Source: Nostoc carneum NIES-2107
GTDB taxonomy: Bacteria; Cyanobacteriota; Cyanobacteriia; Cyanobacteriales; Nostocaceae
Direction of reading: 5' to 3'
NCBI GenBank assembly: GCA_002368155.1
Contig: AP018180.1
Span: 2,017,947 to 2,081,946, forward strand
Length of the DNA: 64,000 nt
Below, in pieces: positions 45,901 to 53,139 of this stretch. Positions within the stretch are counted from its first letter, which is position 1. Every line of letters starts with the position of its first letter. The notes below the pieces were generated by a model. The model was not told the DNA's origin. It searched no databases and saw only the letters and a list, made by a program, of their open reading frames with translations. A program made the position numbers and the translations under genes.

Positions 45901-46667
45901 CAGTGCAAGAATTAGCTCGCAGTTTCCCAGAGCAATCGGATACTAAAAATTGGTTACAACAACGCGCTATCAATGATGATGATAGTGATGTGCGACGTGC
46001 TGCACTGGAAGGATTAGCTCGCTGCTTTCCCAAGGATCATGAGATTAAGTTAATCCTTAAACAAAGTGCTATGCATGATGGTGATAGTGATGTGCGAATT
46101 GTAGCAGTACAAGAATTAGCTCATAGTTTTATAGCTGACCCAGATATTAAAGTGTGGCTGCAAGAACGCACTATGCATGATGAAAGTGCAGGTGTAAGAT
46201 GTGCAGCTATGGAAGAATTAGTCCGAAGTTTTAAAGATGATCCCGACATAAAATCTATTCCCAAGCAACGGGCGATTCAAGATGATAATGAATATGTGCG
46301 ACGTGTAGCAGTAGAAGAATTAGTCCGGAGTTTCAAAGATGATCCCGATACGAAATCTATCCTTAAACAACAAGCTACTCAAGATAATAGTGCAAGTGTG
46401 CGTAGCGCAGCCATAGAAGAATTAGCCCGTAGTTTTCCAGATGATCGGGAGTTGTTTGAAATTTACTACAACTGTGCTGTCAATGATGCTTTTGAAATTC
46501 AACCAGACTATGAAGGTAATCCTCGACGAATAGCACTGCAGATTATAGTCAAACATTTTCCGCAGCATCCCTACACCTTACTATTACTACGTGAGAGAGC
46601 AGAAAGTGACCCAGATGAGCAACTTAGGAACTTTGCTCAGCATCAGTTGCAGCAATGGCAGGAATAG
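42969..46667 (+). CDS. NACHT-domain STAND ATPase with C-terminal HEAT repeats
   Basis: Encodes 1232 residues. The N-terminal ~280 residues are helical with a hydrophobic start (LTVWGAIQAVGLIFKVILED), perhaps the effector or membrane-targeting part. The NACHT core has Walker A GYPGSGKST at about 296, Walker B ALVMFDGLDEVFD at about 374, and VIVTSRIIGYEP and GNPLLLTMMAIL. From about residue 745 there are some 13 HEAT repeats of about 34 residues (TKTWLQQRA...DDHWAVRVVAVQEFARSF). Two consecutive copies (from 45420 and 45522, period 102 bp) are almost identical in DNA. This is the layout of NLR-like immune sensors, many of which defend bacteria against phages. It is monocistronic; the triggering ligand is unknown. 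Confidence 0.88.
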   Translation: MLNWLTVWGAIQAVGLIFKVILEDLAKEVATDGTKNLLHGIPNKVLNQLPKEELGITAGKALKEFLQLLQQQLKVRCKLSDDEIKSYIEDVRKFIKDKSVREVLGQAFDIHCEHLNAKSLEEAWQRLHLQSLPYRFNWQILIDQYLIQVQELLLESDTLRFFLTSEQSAHLAENAGVIIDQIVNFNLAKYQESIREIYGDVKLDSLDTSGYAYRNLKLWRMFIPQNVRETHQFLPQLHELPKEYFRQLRDSDELALEISHEELAGQKSLYLEQPIRSVLDVIHEQHIYKYIVILGYPGSGKSTLLQYLALNWAESSQENLMLFPIPLLIELRNYMRLRENGECENFLDFFSQCRNTIAQLNQVKLQEQLKAGNALVMFDGLDEVFDLRLRDEIINDIHSFINDYPYVQVIVTSRIIGYEPQRFSHANFHHFILQDLEPEQIQDFIYRWHELTFTDAADKARKRERLQEAINTVKSIAELAGNPLLLTMMAILNRNQELPRDRNELYNQASKVLLHQWDVERALVEGKSSDKKTIDYKDKQAILRQVAYYMQNSHPGLAGNLIRENQLERILIDYLTAREFEQPREVAQVMINQMRTRNFMLSFLGAEYYAFVHRTFLEYFCAWEFVWQFKETQTLTIEQMKYEVFGQHWQDEIWHEVLLLISGMIEPKFVGEILVYLMAQNGEEFEFRNLFLAAKCLAEIRNRSGIISIANQLFERLNALTKYDLSYDYVPYRDEEETKLVHEIRTQAVAAIAMTWAESSDTKIWLQQHAASDDDSDVRCAAVEGFAHSFKDDPNTKTWLQERAINDAHWAVRRAAVQEFARGFKDDPDNKTWLQQRAVHDDHWAVRVVAVQEFARGFKDDPDNKTWLQQRAVHDDHWAVRVVAVQEFVRSFPNDPNTKTWLQQQAINDDHSDMRVVALSEFARSFPCDRNVTNDDNSDVRRAALEGLARSFQYDPDTKIWLQQRANQDHHWAVRVVAVQELARSFPEQSDTKNWLQQRAINDDDSDVRRAALEGLARCFPKDHEIKLILKQSAMHDGDSDVRIVAVQELAHSFIADPDIKVWLQERTMHDESAGVRCAAMEELVRSFKDDPDIKSIPKQRAIQDDNEYVRRVAVEELVRSFKDDPDTKSILKQQATQDNSASVRSAAIEELARSFPDDRELFEIYYNCAVNDAFEIQPDYEGNPRRIALQIIVKHFPQHPYTLLLLRERAESDPDEQLRNFAQHQLQQWQE

Positions 46668-46708
46668 AATTTATCCCTATAATTTGGATGCGATCGCAGT
46701 AACCGCAA

Positions 46709-47467
46709 TTACAAATTCTCTGTATCAATTCCCTCGGCTTGGAGTTTAGCTAACAACTCTTGATAGCGATCGCGCTCTTGTTGTAATTCTTGTAAAGCTG
46801 CTTCCTTGGCTTGACATTCCTGTTCAGCACGTTGACGTTCCTGTTCAGCACGTTGATGTTCCTGTTCAGCACGTTGATGTTCCTGTTCCCGCAGCTGGTC
46901 AATTTCTACAGGTGACAAAAACTTTTGACCAGAGGTAGAAAAAATTTCTAGGGTTTCTGCTGTTAGTTGAAACTGGATTCCCAAACGCGGACTTACCCAG
47001 CCGTTCATCTCTTCAATGACTTCAAAACTATCGCCAGAACGGAGTAAGCCATTTAAATCGTTCTTAGCTGGATCGTAAATGTAATATTCTTCCACGCCGT
47101 AACGCTGGTAAAACTGCAATTTTTTGGTCATTTCTTTGAGGGTGTTACCAGGCGAGAGAATCTCAAATACTACTTGTGGCGGAATATTATCTTCTTCCCA
47201 CTGTAAATAGGAACCCCGTTTTCCCTTGGGTCTACCAAAGACTACCATCGTATCTGGCGCTTGTTTAATATTTGGGTTGCCTTGAACTGGATACCAAAAT
47301 AAATCTCCAGCGATAAATACATCAGCTGACGATGCAAATAAGATTTCTAAATTTTCTTTAATTTTGACAATCCAGGTAAATTGTTCTGTATTATCTGCCA
47401 TTGGCTGTCCGTCGCTTTGGGGGTAGATAACTTCGATGGTGGGTTCTGGTGTGATTTGTTGTACCAC
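46709..47467 (-). CDS. Uma2 family endonuclease-like protein with a coiled-coil tail
   Basis: Encodes 252 residues. The Uma2 core spans about 20-190 (DTMVVFGRPKGKRGSYLQWE, PPQVVFEILSPGNTLKEMTK, KLQFYQRYGVEEYYIYDP). The C-terminal 60 residues are a charged coiled coil with repeated EQEHQRAEQEHQRAEQERQR, a common tail in cyanobacterial Uma2 proteins. The repeat unit is also visible in the DNA at 46825-46880. Function unproven. It is convergent with the NACHT gene, with 41 bp between stops. Confidence 0.87.
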   Translation of the reverse strand: MVQQITPEPTIEVIYPQSDGQPMADNTEQFTWIVKIKENLEILFASSADVFIAGDLFWYPVQGNPNIKQAPDTMVVFGRPKGKRGSYLQWEEDNIPPQVVFEILSPGNTLKEMTKKLQFYQRYGVEEYYIYDPAKNDLNGLLRSGDSFEVIEEMNGWVSPRLGIQFQLTAETLEIFSTSGQKFLSPVEIDQLREQEHQRAEQEHQRAEQERQRAEQECQAKEAALQELQQERDRYQELLAKLQAEGIDTENL

Positions 47468-47625
47468 TGCTGCACCTCCAAGTATGGGGTTTTGCTCAAT
47501 ACTGCTCGTTTAATGATTTTAAACTGGGAGTTTGGTTTGGGGAAAAGGTGAAAGGGTAAAGGTTAAAGGTTTTTTTGCCCCTTTTCCCCTTCCCCTTTTA
47601 CCCTTAACCGATATTTATATATTGA

Positions 47626-50154
47626 CTAATTTGTCGAACAGCTAGCTGCATTAATTCCAGAACTATGAGGCGTGATGACTGTGGCTTGTGCTGTTAATAA
47701 TATTTCTCCTTGAGGAGTAATGAGCAGTCCCTGAGCTTCTACAATCTCATTAGCGGTTTGGGATGGTAGATTTATCGAACTAGCAGTTACCAAAGAGCGA
47801 TCGCTGTTTGTAAGAATCGGAACTGTTTGCATATCTTCTAAAACTGTGTCGCTCCCCAAAACTACATCTGGATTTTCGGGTAAACCACCTCGTCCAGTGA
47901 CAATAAAGTGGTTAGATTCACTAGGTTGATTTTGTCCACAACCTTGAGTAATTAATGATGATGCATCTTTTGGCTGTACGGGTAATGCCACAATTCCTTT
48001 GCTAGGATCAACTGCTAGAGTTTTAATTTCTACAGCACCATTTAGCCCAAACTGAGAACTCGCTGTAATATCGCTTTTAGCAGTTAATTGCGAACTGAAT
48101 TCGAGACCAAAGATACCTTGAGTGGTAATTTGAACTTTCCCACCTTGACCTTGAACTGCATTGGCGATGATGTCGCTGTTTTCTAAACCAACAATCACCG
48201 ATGCATTAATTGAGAGATTACCACCATTACCTTTACCCGCAGCAGTGGCGGTAATGAGGCTATCGTGACGCATGAGCAAATCATCTTGCACGTTTAATTT
48301 GACATTCCCCCCATTGCCAGAGATGGTTGATGCGGTGATGGTACCTTGGTTGTCGAGAAAAATAGAGTTGGCATTAATCTGCAAATCTCCTGCACTACCA
48401 GGCCCATCGTTTTTTACGGTCACAAACGCCCCATTTGTAATGCGTAATGAAGGTGTATTAATCGTGAGCGAACCTGCATTACCGCTAGGAATGGGAGGCA
48501 GTCCATAAACTGCTTGAGTGACTTGATCGACAATCTCAGCAGTTGAAGTGATGCGGCTAGGTGTAATCGAACCAATGCCTTTACCATTGATATCTACAGA
48601 CTCTGACGCATTAATGATCACACTACCAGATGAACCGATAGCCAAGCTGCTAGACCCTAGAGCTCCACCGTCTCGAATTACTAATCTCGATGTGTTGACG
48701 AAAGTGTTATTGGCATTTCCAGAACTGAGAGTTGTTGAACTCATTACACTCGGTAACAATGTAATTGAGTTGTTACCAGCAATTTCAATTAAGTCTTTGG
48801 CATTAACCCTTAACGTTCCAGCCTGTCCAGCGGCTAAGGTTGTAGAGAAAAAAGCAGCACCATTGAGCAGCCTCAGGTTGGTAGTTGAGACTGTAATATT
48901 GCCTGCATTGCTGAAGTTACCTGTACCTGTGATGAGGGCGGACAACTGCGTGGGATTGCTAGGGGCAAAACCACTGATATCGATGGACTTTGCAACATTA
49001 GCTGTAATATTGCCGCCAGATCCTTGGGTAAACAGCCCAGTTTTAATTATTCCACCATCTTGGATAGATAGCTGCCTAGCAGAGATGGTAATATCACCTG
49101 CTTGACCAGTTCCTAAATTATCAATTTGAATGGAACTTCCAATACTGCCATCAGGTGAATTCCCTGTGAGGTTAAGGGACTCGGTGGCATTGATTGTAAT
49201 TCCTTTTGACAATTGTGCTCCCAGGTTTTGCATGAGAACAGCTGAACCTGCGGTCAAATTGATATTCCGTCCTTGTATTTGGATTGAGCCACTAGTGCCA
49301 CTGGCATCGAGTAGCGATCGCTCATCGAGATTGATATCCTTGAATTGCTGCACCTTTGAGTAATCGCCCACCCAATTTTGTCCAGTGCTATTGAGTGCAA
49401 CCTGCCCATCGCTGACACTGCCTATTTCTATATGTCCCCCCCCATTAACGGTTGCAATCCCACCGACGAACTTCACATCACTGCCAATCAATGCCAATGT
49501 ATTACCTGCCTTGACCTGTAAGCCAATGGGATTCTGGCTACGATCTGTAGGGATGTATAATCCGCTAATCAGGCGATGTCCATTTCCTTGCACAGTAATT
49601 CCTCGGGAATTTGGCCCCAACTGTAAGCCGATGGGCAGAGTTATTGTCAACAAGGGCGGCGCAGCAGGATTAACTGCACTAAATTCCACGCCATCAGCAA
49701 ACTTAATACTATTCGCTGTGGTTCCTACAAACGAGCCACCAATATTCAACGAGGCATTTTGGCCAAACACAATCCCCGCAGGATTCATCAACAACAAACT
49801 CACAGGATGATTACCGTTGAGAGTTTGAATTAACCCGTTAATATCGGAAATCTTTCCACCTGTAACTCGACTAAATATAGTTTTAATATTTGGTGTATGA
49901 ATTAAATCAAATGTCGCTGAACCATTCTGAGGAATAGAGAAGTTACTAAAACTGTGAAATAAATTATTACCTTTTTCACTACCATTAAGAATATTAAAAT
50001 TATTCTCACTTTGCTTGACTATGGTGTCAGTAGTTCCGTCAGATATCACCTGAGCGATCGCGCAGCGACTCCAAAGGAGTATCACTGATAGGATGCTCCC
50101 TAGAGCGAATAACTCACTTGTGAATTTCAACAGAAACAGTACTACTTTCATCAC
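47626..50154 (-). CDS. Two-partner secretion exoprotein (filamentous haemagglutinin N-terminal domain, TpsA)
   Basis: Encodes 842 residues. A signal peptide (about 1-35, ending RCAIAQ) is followed by the TPS domain (about 36-260): NNLFHSFSNFSIPQNGSATF, FSRVTGGKISDINGLIQTLN, LLLMNPAGIVFGQNASLNIG. The rest is a repetitive beta-helix (GNAGSLTINTPSLRITNGAF, GNGGNLSINAS). The C-terminus has two cysteines (QGCGQNQ and AASCSTN). It is exported through an outer-membrane TpsB; none lies beside it, and the only visible TpsB is a remnant at 32.3-32.9 kb. A likely role is adhesion or cell-surface contact. Confidence 0.9.
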   Translation of the reverse strand: MMKVVLFLLKFTSELFALGSILSVILLWSRCAIAQVISDGTTDTIVKQSENNFNILNGSEKGNNLFHSFSNFSIPQNGSATFDLIHTPNIKTIFSRVTGGKISDINGLIQTLNGNHPVSLLLMNPAGIVFGQNASLNIGGSFVGTTANSIKFADGVEFSAVNPAAPPLLTITLPIGLQLGPNSRGITVQGNGHRLISGLYIPTDRSQNPIGLQVKAGNTLALIGSDVKFVGGIATVNGGGHIEIGSVSDGQVALNSTGQNWVGDYSKVQQFKDINLDERSLLDASGTSGSIQIQGRNINLTAGSAVLMQNLGAQLSKGITINATESLNLTGNSPDGSIGSSIQIDNLGTGQAGDITISARQLSIQDGGIIKTGLFTQGSGGNITANVAKSIDISGFAPSNPTQLSALITGTGNFSNAGNITVSTTNLRLLNGAAFFSTTLAAGQAGTLRVNAKDLIEIAGNNSITLLPSVMSSTTLSSGNANNTFVNTSRLVIRDGGALGSSSLAIGSSGSVIINASESVDINGKGIGSITPSRITSTAEIVDQVTQAVYGLPPIPSGNAGSLTINTPSLRITNGAFVTVKNDGPGSAGDLQINANSIFLDNQGTITASTISGNGGNVKLNVQDDLLMRHDSLITATAAGKGNGGNLSINASVIVGLENSDIIANAVQGQGGKVQITTQGIFGLEFSSQLTAKSDITASSQFGLNGAVEIKTLAVDPSKGIVALPVQPKDASSLITQGCGQNQPSESNHFIVTGRGGLPENPDVVLGSDTVLEDMQTVPILTNSDRSLVTASSINLPSQTANEIVEAQGLLITPQGEILLTAQATVITPHSSGINAASCSTN

Positions 50155-50315
50155 CCATGACTTCCTCGTCCTGATTTAAAGCTAGTGTTCCCTTTATAGG
50201 CACAATTCTCTAGCTGCTTTATAAACTCTTGTTTGTTTCAATTTACTTAAACGAAAAAAATGTGACACTTGCGGAAGTCCTATTAAGGTATTTCCGAGAA
50301 ATAAATTATTCCATC

Positions 50316-50375
50316 TTGTGGGGCGGGCATCTTGCCTGCCACATCAACTGGGCGGACAAGATGTCCACCCCACAA
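50316..50375. repeat. MITE-like inverted repeat
   Basis: TTGTGGGGCGGGCATCTTG (50316-50334) and its near-complement CAAGATGTCCACCCCACAA (50357-50375) enclose 22 bp. A common non-coding cyanobacterial repeat, located between the TPS exoprotein and the DUF2887 gene. Confidence 0.65.
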
Positions 50376-50426
50376 TAAATACTGGGATATTTTTTTATAA
50401 TGTGCTTGAAAAACAGCATTAACTTA

Positions 50427-51242
50427 CTATTGATTTGGGGGTGTTTGCTGTGCTATTTGCTGGACTTGTGCAATGTCCAAATCCAACGCCTGTGCTATTT
50501 GTTCCACAGTTAAACCCAGCGCTAAAAACTTAGGTACAGCTTCTAATTTTGCTTCTAAACGTCCTTCCTGTTTACCTATTTGTTCACCTTCTTCTTTAGC
50601 TTCTTGATAAACTCGTGTTTGCTTCAATTCACTTAAACCAAACATTGCTTCTATCTCCTCTCGACTCATTTGCGGAAATTTATAAACTAGGATTGTCTCG
50701 ATTAATTCTAGTAATTGCTTTTGTGGGAGTTGCAAATTAATGGCTTGCTGGGTGCGGTTGATTAATTCCCTGGCGGTGTTAATTGCTGTATCTTCCCCTT
50801 CAATTACTAATTTTATCGTAGCAATACCTATGGGTAAGGATGCAGATTCGCCTAATTCATCTAAATAAATTAGACTAATACGCTGGCTTTGAAATAATTC
50901 TAAAAAATGTTCTTTATCCCCAATATCTATATCTCTGCTGGGATAAATCACCACTCCTCGCCAAGGATTTTTGGGTTTATTTTGGCGTAAGTATAAAGCG
51001 ACTTCTGATATTAGGCGTAAGTAAATATCTGAGTCTGGTTGGAATTGAACTTCGACAAAATAAATCGGGTTTGCTTCGTCTTGGGTGGGGAGAAATACAC
51101 CATCAATTCTAAAGGCTGTTTGTTTGATTTCAACAGATGCAAATTGATAGGCATTGGCAATTTCGGGAGGATTGCCAATTAGTTCAAAGAAGATAGCAGG
51201 GAGTTCTTGGAATAGGCGATAAAATATGCTGTCGGTTTTCAC
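50427..51242 (-). CDS. DUF2887 / Rpn-type PD-(D/E)XK nuclease-like protein
   Basis: Encodes 271 residues, normal for this cyanobacterial family. The core motifs are FYRLFQELPAIFFELIG, KQTAFRIDGVFLPTQDEANPIYFVEVQFQPD (D...ExQ nuclease centre) and WRGVVIYPSRDIDIG. The C-terminal part is helical and charged (EEGEQIGKQEGRLEAKLEA), as usual. Related Rpn proteins promote recombination and are linked to mobile DNA. Monocistronic. Confidence 0.88.
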   Translation of the reverse strand: MKTDSIFYRLFQELPAIFFELIGNPPEIANAYQFASVEIKQTAFRIDGVFLPTQDEANPIYFVEVQFQPDSDIYLRLISEVALYLRQNKPKNPWRGVVIYPSRDIDIGDKEHFLELFQSQRISLIYLDELGESASLPIGIATIKLVIEGEDTAINTARELINRTQQAINLQLPQKQLLELIETILVYKFPQMSREEIEAMFGLSELKQTRVYQEAKEEGEQIGKQEGRLEAKLEAVPKFLALGLTVEQIAQALDLDIAQVQQIAQQTPPNQ

Positions 51243-51270
51243 ACTTATTTTTGATTAATTAAAGTCCATA

Positions 51271-51432
51271 TCACCAAAGTCTTGTAATCGAATAAGCATC
51301 CAATTCTGTATCTGCGCTAATAATTGGAATATTCTCTACCATTACTTGGGCAATTAAAATTATATCAAAATGGTCACGATGTTGTAAGGGTAAAGTAGTA
51401 ATTACATCAATATGGTCAAGATTTATATTGAG
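51271..51432 (-). pseudogene. C-terminal remnant of a VapC-type PIN toxin
   Basis: About 53 codons (LDHIDVITTLPLQHRDHFD, VENIPIISADTELDAYSITR, LW, stop TGA at 51271-51273) match the C-terminal third of PIN-domain toxins of the YkoI/VapC type. An in-frame stop lies immediately upstream (51433-51435) and the N-terminal part is gone. It lies between the DUF2887 gene and an intact vapBC pair. Confidence 0.75.
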
Positions 51433-51514
51433 TCAATTAAAATCATTATATATGCCAAATTGGCAATGCTATAATTAGCGGTAAATAAATCTGGTTTTTA
51501 ATAGGAAGATTAAA

Positions 51515-51736
51515 ATGAGCAATTTACCCGTGAAGACGTTATTAAAAGAAATTGATAATTTAAGCAGAGAAGAAAAGATACAATTAATCCATTATTTGAC
51601 TAGACAAATAGAAAAGAAAGACACCAAAACCGAATCAGAAAATTTAGTTGAATTATTTCAAAGCTCTCCTCTAGTTGGTGTGGATATAGATTTAGAACGT
51701 CAAAGAGACCTTGACAACCGCCAACTAGAATTATGA
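51515..51736 (+). CDS. VapB-like antitoxin of the downstream PIN toxin
   Basis: Encodes 73 residues. The N-terminus (VKTLLKEIDNLSREEKIQLI) is helical and the C-terminal part acidic (VGVDIDLERQRDLDNRQLEL), as expected for a small antitoxin whose tail binds the toxin. The stop codon overlaps the ATG of the PIN toxin (ATGA at 51733-51736), the typical antitoxin-toxin arrangement. It is not a classical AbrB- or Phd-type protein; its identity rests largely on context. Confidence 0.75.
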   Translation: MSNLPVKTLLKEIDNLSREEKIQLIHYLTRQIEKKDTKTESENLVELFQSSPLVGVDIDLERQRDLDNRQLEL

Positions 51737-52158
51737 ATTATATTTTAGATACAAATATTATTTCTGAATTGATATCTACCCAGCCTAATCAAAAGGTAAT
51801 CGGGTGGCTGAAAGGTGTAGATGCAAAACAAACTTTTCTAAGTGTGATCACCATTGGTGAAATTAGAAAGGGAATTGAAAAGCTACGTGAATCATTGCGA
51901 AAAAAGAATATTCAAGATTGGTTTGAGAATGAATTACTTGTGCAGTTCGAGGGAAGAATTTTAACCTTAGATTTATCTGTAATATTGTTATGGGGTGAGT
52001 TGGTAGGAGAGTTAGAGAAAAAGGGGCGAAAGTTACCTCCTTTAGATTCTCTTATTGCTGCTACAACAAAATATTACAACTATACTTTGGTTACTCGTAA
52101 TAAAAAAGATTTTGATGGGATAGAGATTGTGGTTTTTAATCCTTTTGAAGAAACATAA
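51733..52158 (+). CDS. VapC-type PIN-domain toxin
   Basis: Encodes 141 residues. PIN-domain acidic residues are visible: D6 in YILDTNIISEL, E43 in ITIGEIRKGIEKL, D105 in LPPLDSLIAATTKYYNY, and the final TRNKKDFDG. PIN toxins are Mg-dependent ribonucleases that cut tRNA or rRNA when not held by their antitoxin. It overlaps the antitoxin frame by four bases and is intact. It closely resembles the decayed vapC at 34.1-34.5 kb. Confidence 0.9.
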   Translation: MNYILDTNIISELISTQPNQKVIGWLKGVDAKQTFLSVITIGEIRKGIEKLRESLRKKNIQDWFENELLVQFEGRILTLDLSVILLWGELVGELEKKGRKLPPLDSLIAATTKYYNYTLVTRNKKDFDGIEIVVFNPFEET

Positions 52159-52232
52159 AATTAAAACATTGTCAATTGCTAATCGCTACATCGTGCAGGA
52201 GTCTCTAAAATGTAATTTTCTTCAGCACAGAG

Positions 52233-52430
52233 TTAACGTAATTCTGCAAAAGCATCTGCCAGGGGAGAGACTTTTTGTTGCTGATGCCAAGCAAGGAACT
52301 CTTGAAAAAGTTTTGGTTCTACAATTGCAGCAACTAATTTGTCCTGCTTGAAGATTAATTGAGGTTCTGACGCAATAGCATCAATCACCTCTGGCAGTTT
52401 TTGTTGTGCTTCGTCAAGTTTCCAGTTCAT
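52233..52430 (-). CDS. Phd/YefM-family antitoxin, apparently orphan
   Basis: Encodes 65 residues. MNWKLDEAQQKLPEVIDAIA and LIFKQDKLVAAIVEPKLFQE are the Phd/YefM DNA-binding pattern. No toxin frame follows in the 74 bp before the convergent vapC end, and none overlaps upstream. It is probably a leftover antitoxin, or acts with a toxin elsewhere. Confidence 0.75.
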   Translation of the reverse strand: MNWKLDEAQQKLPEVIDAIASEPQLIFKQDKLVAAIVEPKLFQEFLAWHQQQKVSPLADAFAELR

Positions 52431-52521
52431 TTGTTTTAAATGTTGGACTGCTGATTATAACTTAACGTAACTTTAGACATCGCTTGGCATAGACCCAGAT
52501 CATCTTGATTAAGCTAATTAT

Positions 52522-52812
52522 TCAGATTCTATTAGTCCAGTAATTTGGCTGACGCTGAAGGTGCATGATTGCAACTATTAAAATTTGCTGCTCTTTGATG
52601 GCATAAATTATTCCATAGGGAAAACTGGCTATGCGGCAGCGTCTTGTATTCTTTGATAATTGAGTCCATGCTTCTGGGAACTGTTCAATACGATTGAGAG
52701 TGCGTTCAACTTCGGCAATAAATGCGTCTCCCATGTCGCGGCTGATATTGTCATAGTAAGCAACAGCATCATCTAATTCCTGTTTGGCATCAGGATGAAA
52801 ATTATACGCCAT
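52522..52812 (-). CDS. RelE/ParE-family toxin
   Basis: Encodes 96 residues. The pattern FHPDAKQELDDAVAYYDNIS, VERTLNRIEQFPEAWTQLSK, RRCRIASFPYGIIYAIKEQQ is typical of RelE/ParE toxins (gyrase poison or ribosome-dependent RNase). Its ATG overlaps the stop of the antitoxin gene at 52812, so they are one operon. Intact. Confidence 0.9.
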   Translation of the reverse strand: MAYNFHPDAKQELDDAVAYYDNISRDMGDAFIAEVERTLNRIEQFPEAWTQLSKNTRRCRIASFPYGIIYAIKEQQILIVAIMHLQRQPNYWTNRI

Positions 52813-53054
52813 TACTTACTCCTAGAACGTAGCTCTCGTAATACTTGTTCACCAGGAATTAAATTAACTTCGCCTGTTTCAACAGCCTGAAACCTGTTCT
52901 CTGCTTCTTCTGCCCAAATAGCATCTATTTCTGCTTGATTTTCAGCATCCAGACTTTTAAATAAATGTTCAGCCAGCATTGCTCTTAACCCTGGAGGTAA
53001 GGACAATGCAGTATTGAAAATGTCGTCATAGGTGTTAACCATAGTTTTTTCCAA
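52812..53054 (-). CDS. Addiction-module antitoxin of the RelE/ParE toxin
   Basis: Encodes 80 residues. The pattern NTALSLPPGLRAMLAEHLFK, SLDAENQAEIDAIWAEEAEN, VNLIPGEQVLRELRSR matches the putative addiction-module component family (often ending VLRELR). It precedes and overlaps the toxin gene by a base, the normal order for such pairs. Confidence 0.88.
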   Translation of the reverse strand: MEKTMVNTYDDIFNTALSLPPGLRAMLAEHLFKSLDAENQAEIDAIWAEEAENRFQAVETGEVNLIPGEQVLRELRSRSK

Positions 53055-53139
53055 ATTCTAAGAGCAAGTTATTTTGATTTTAGTTTAGGTTAATTCTTCT
53101 GTATCTAGCTAAATACTCAAAACAGCATCGCAGCACTCA

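Noticed and set aside
48272-49810. Several long frames on the plus strand opposite the exoprotein
   Set aside because: They are antisense shadows caused by the repetitive, stop-poor TpsA gene.
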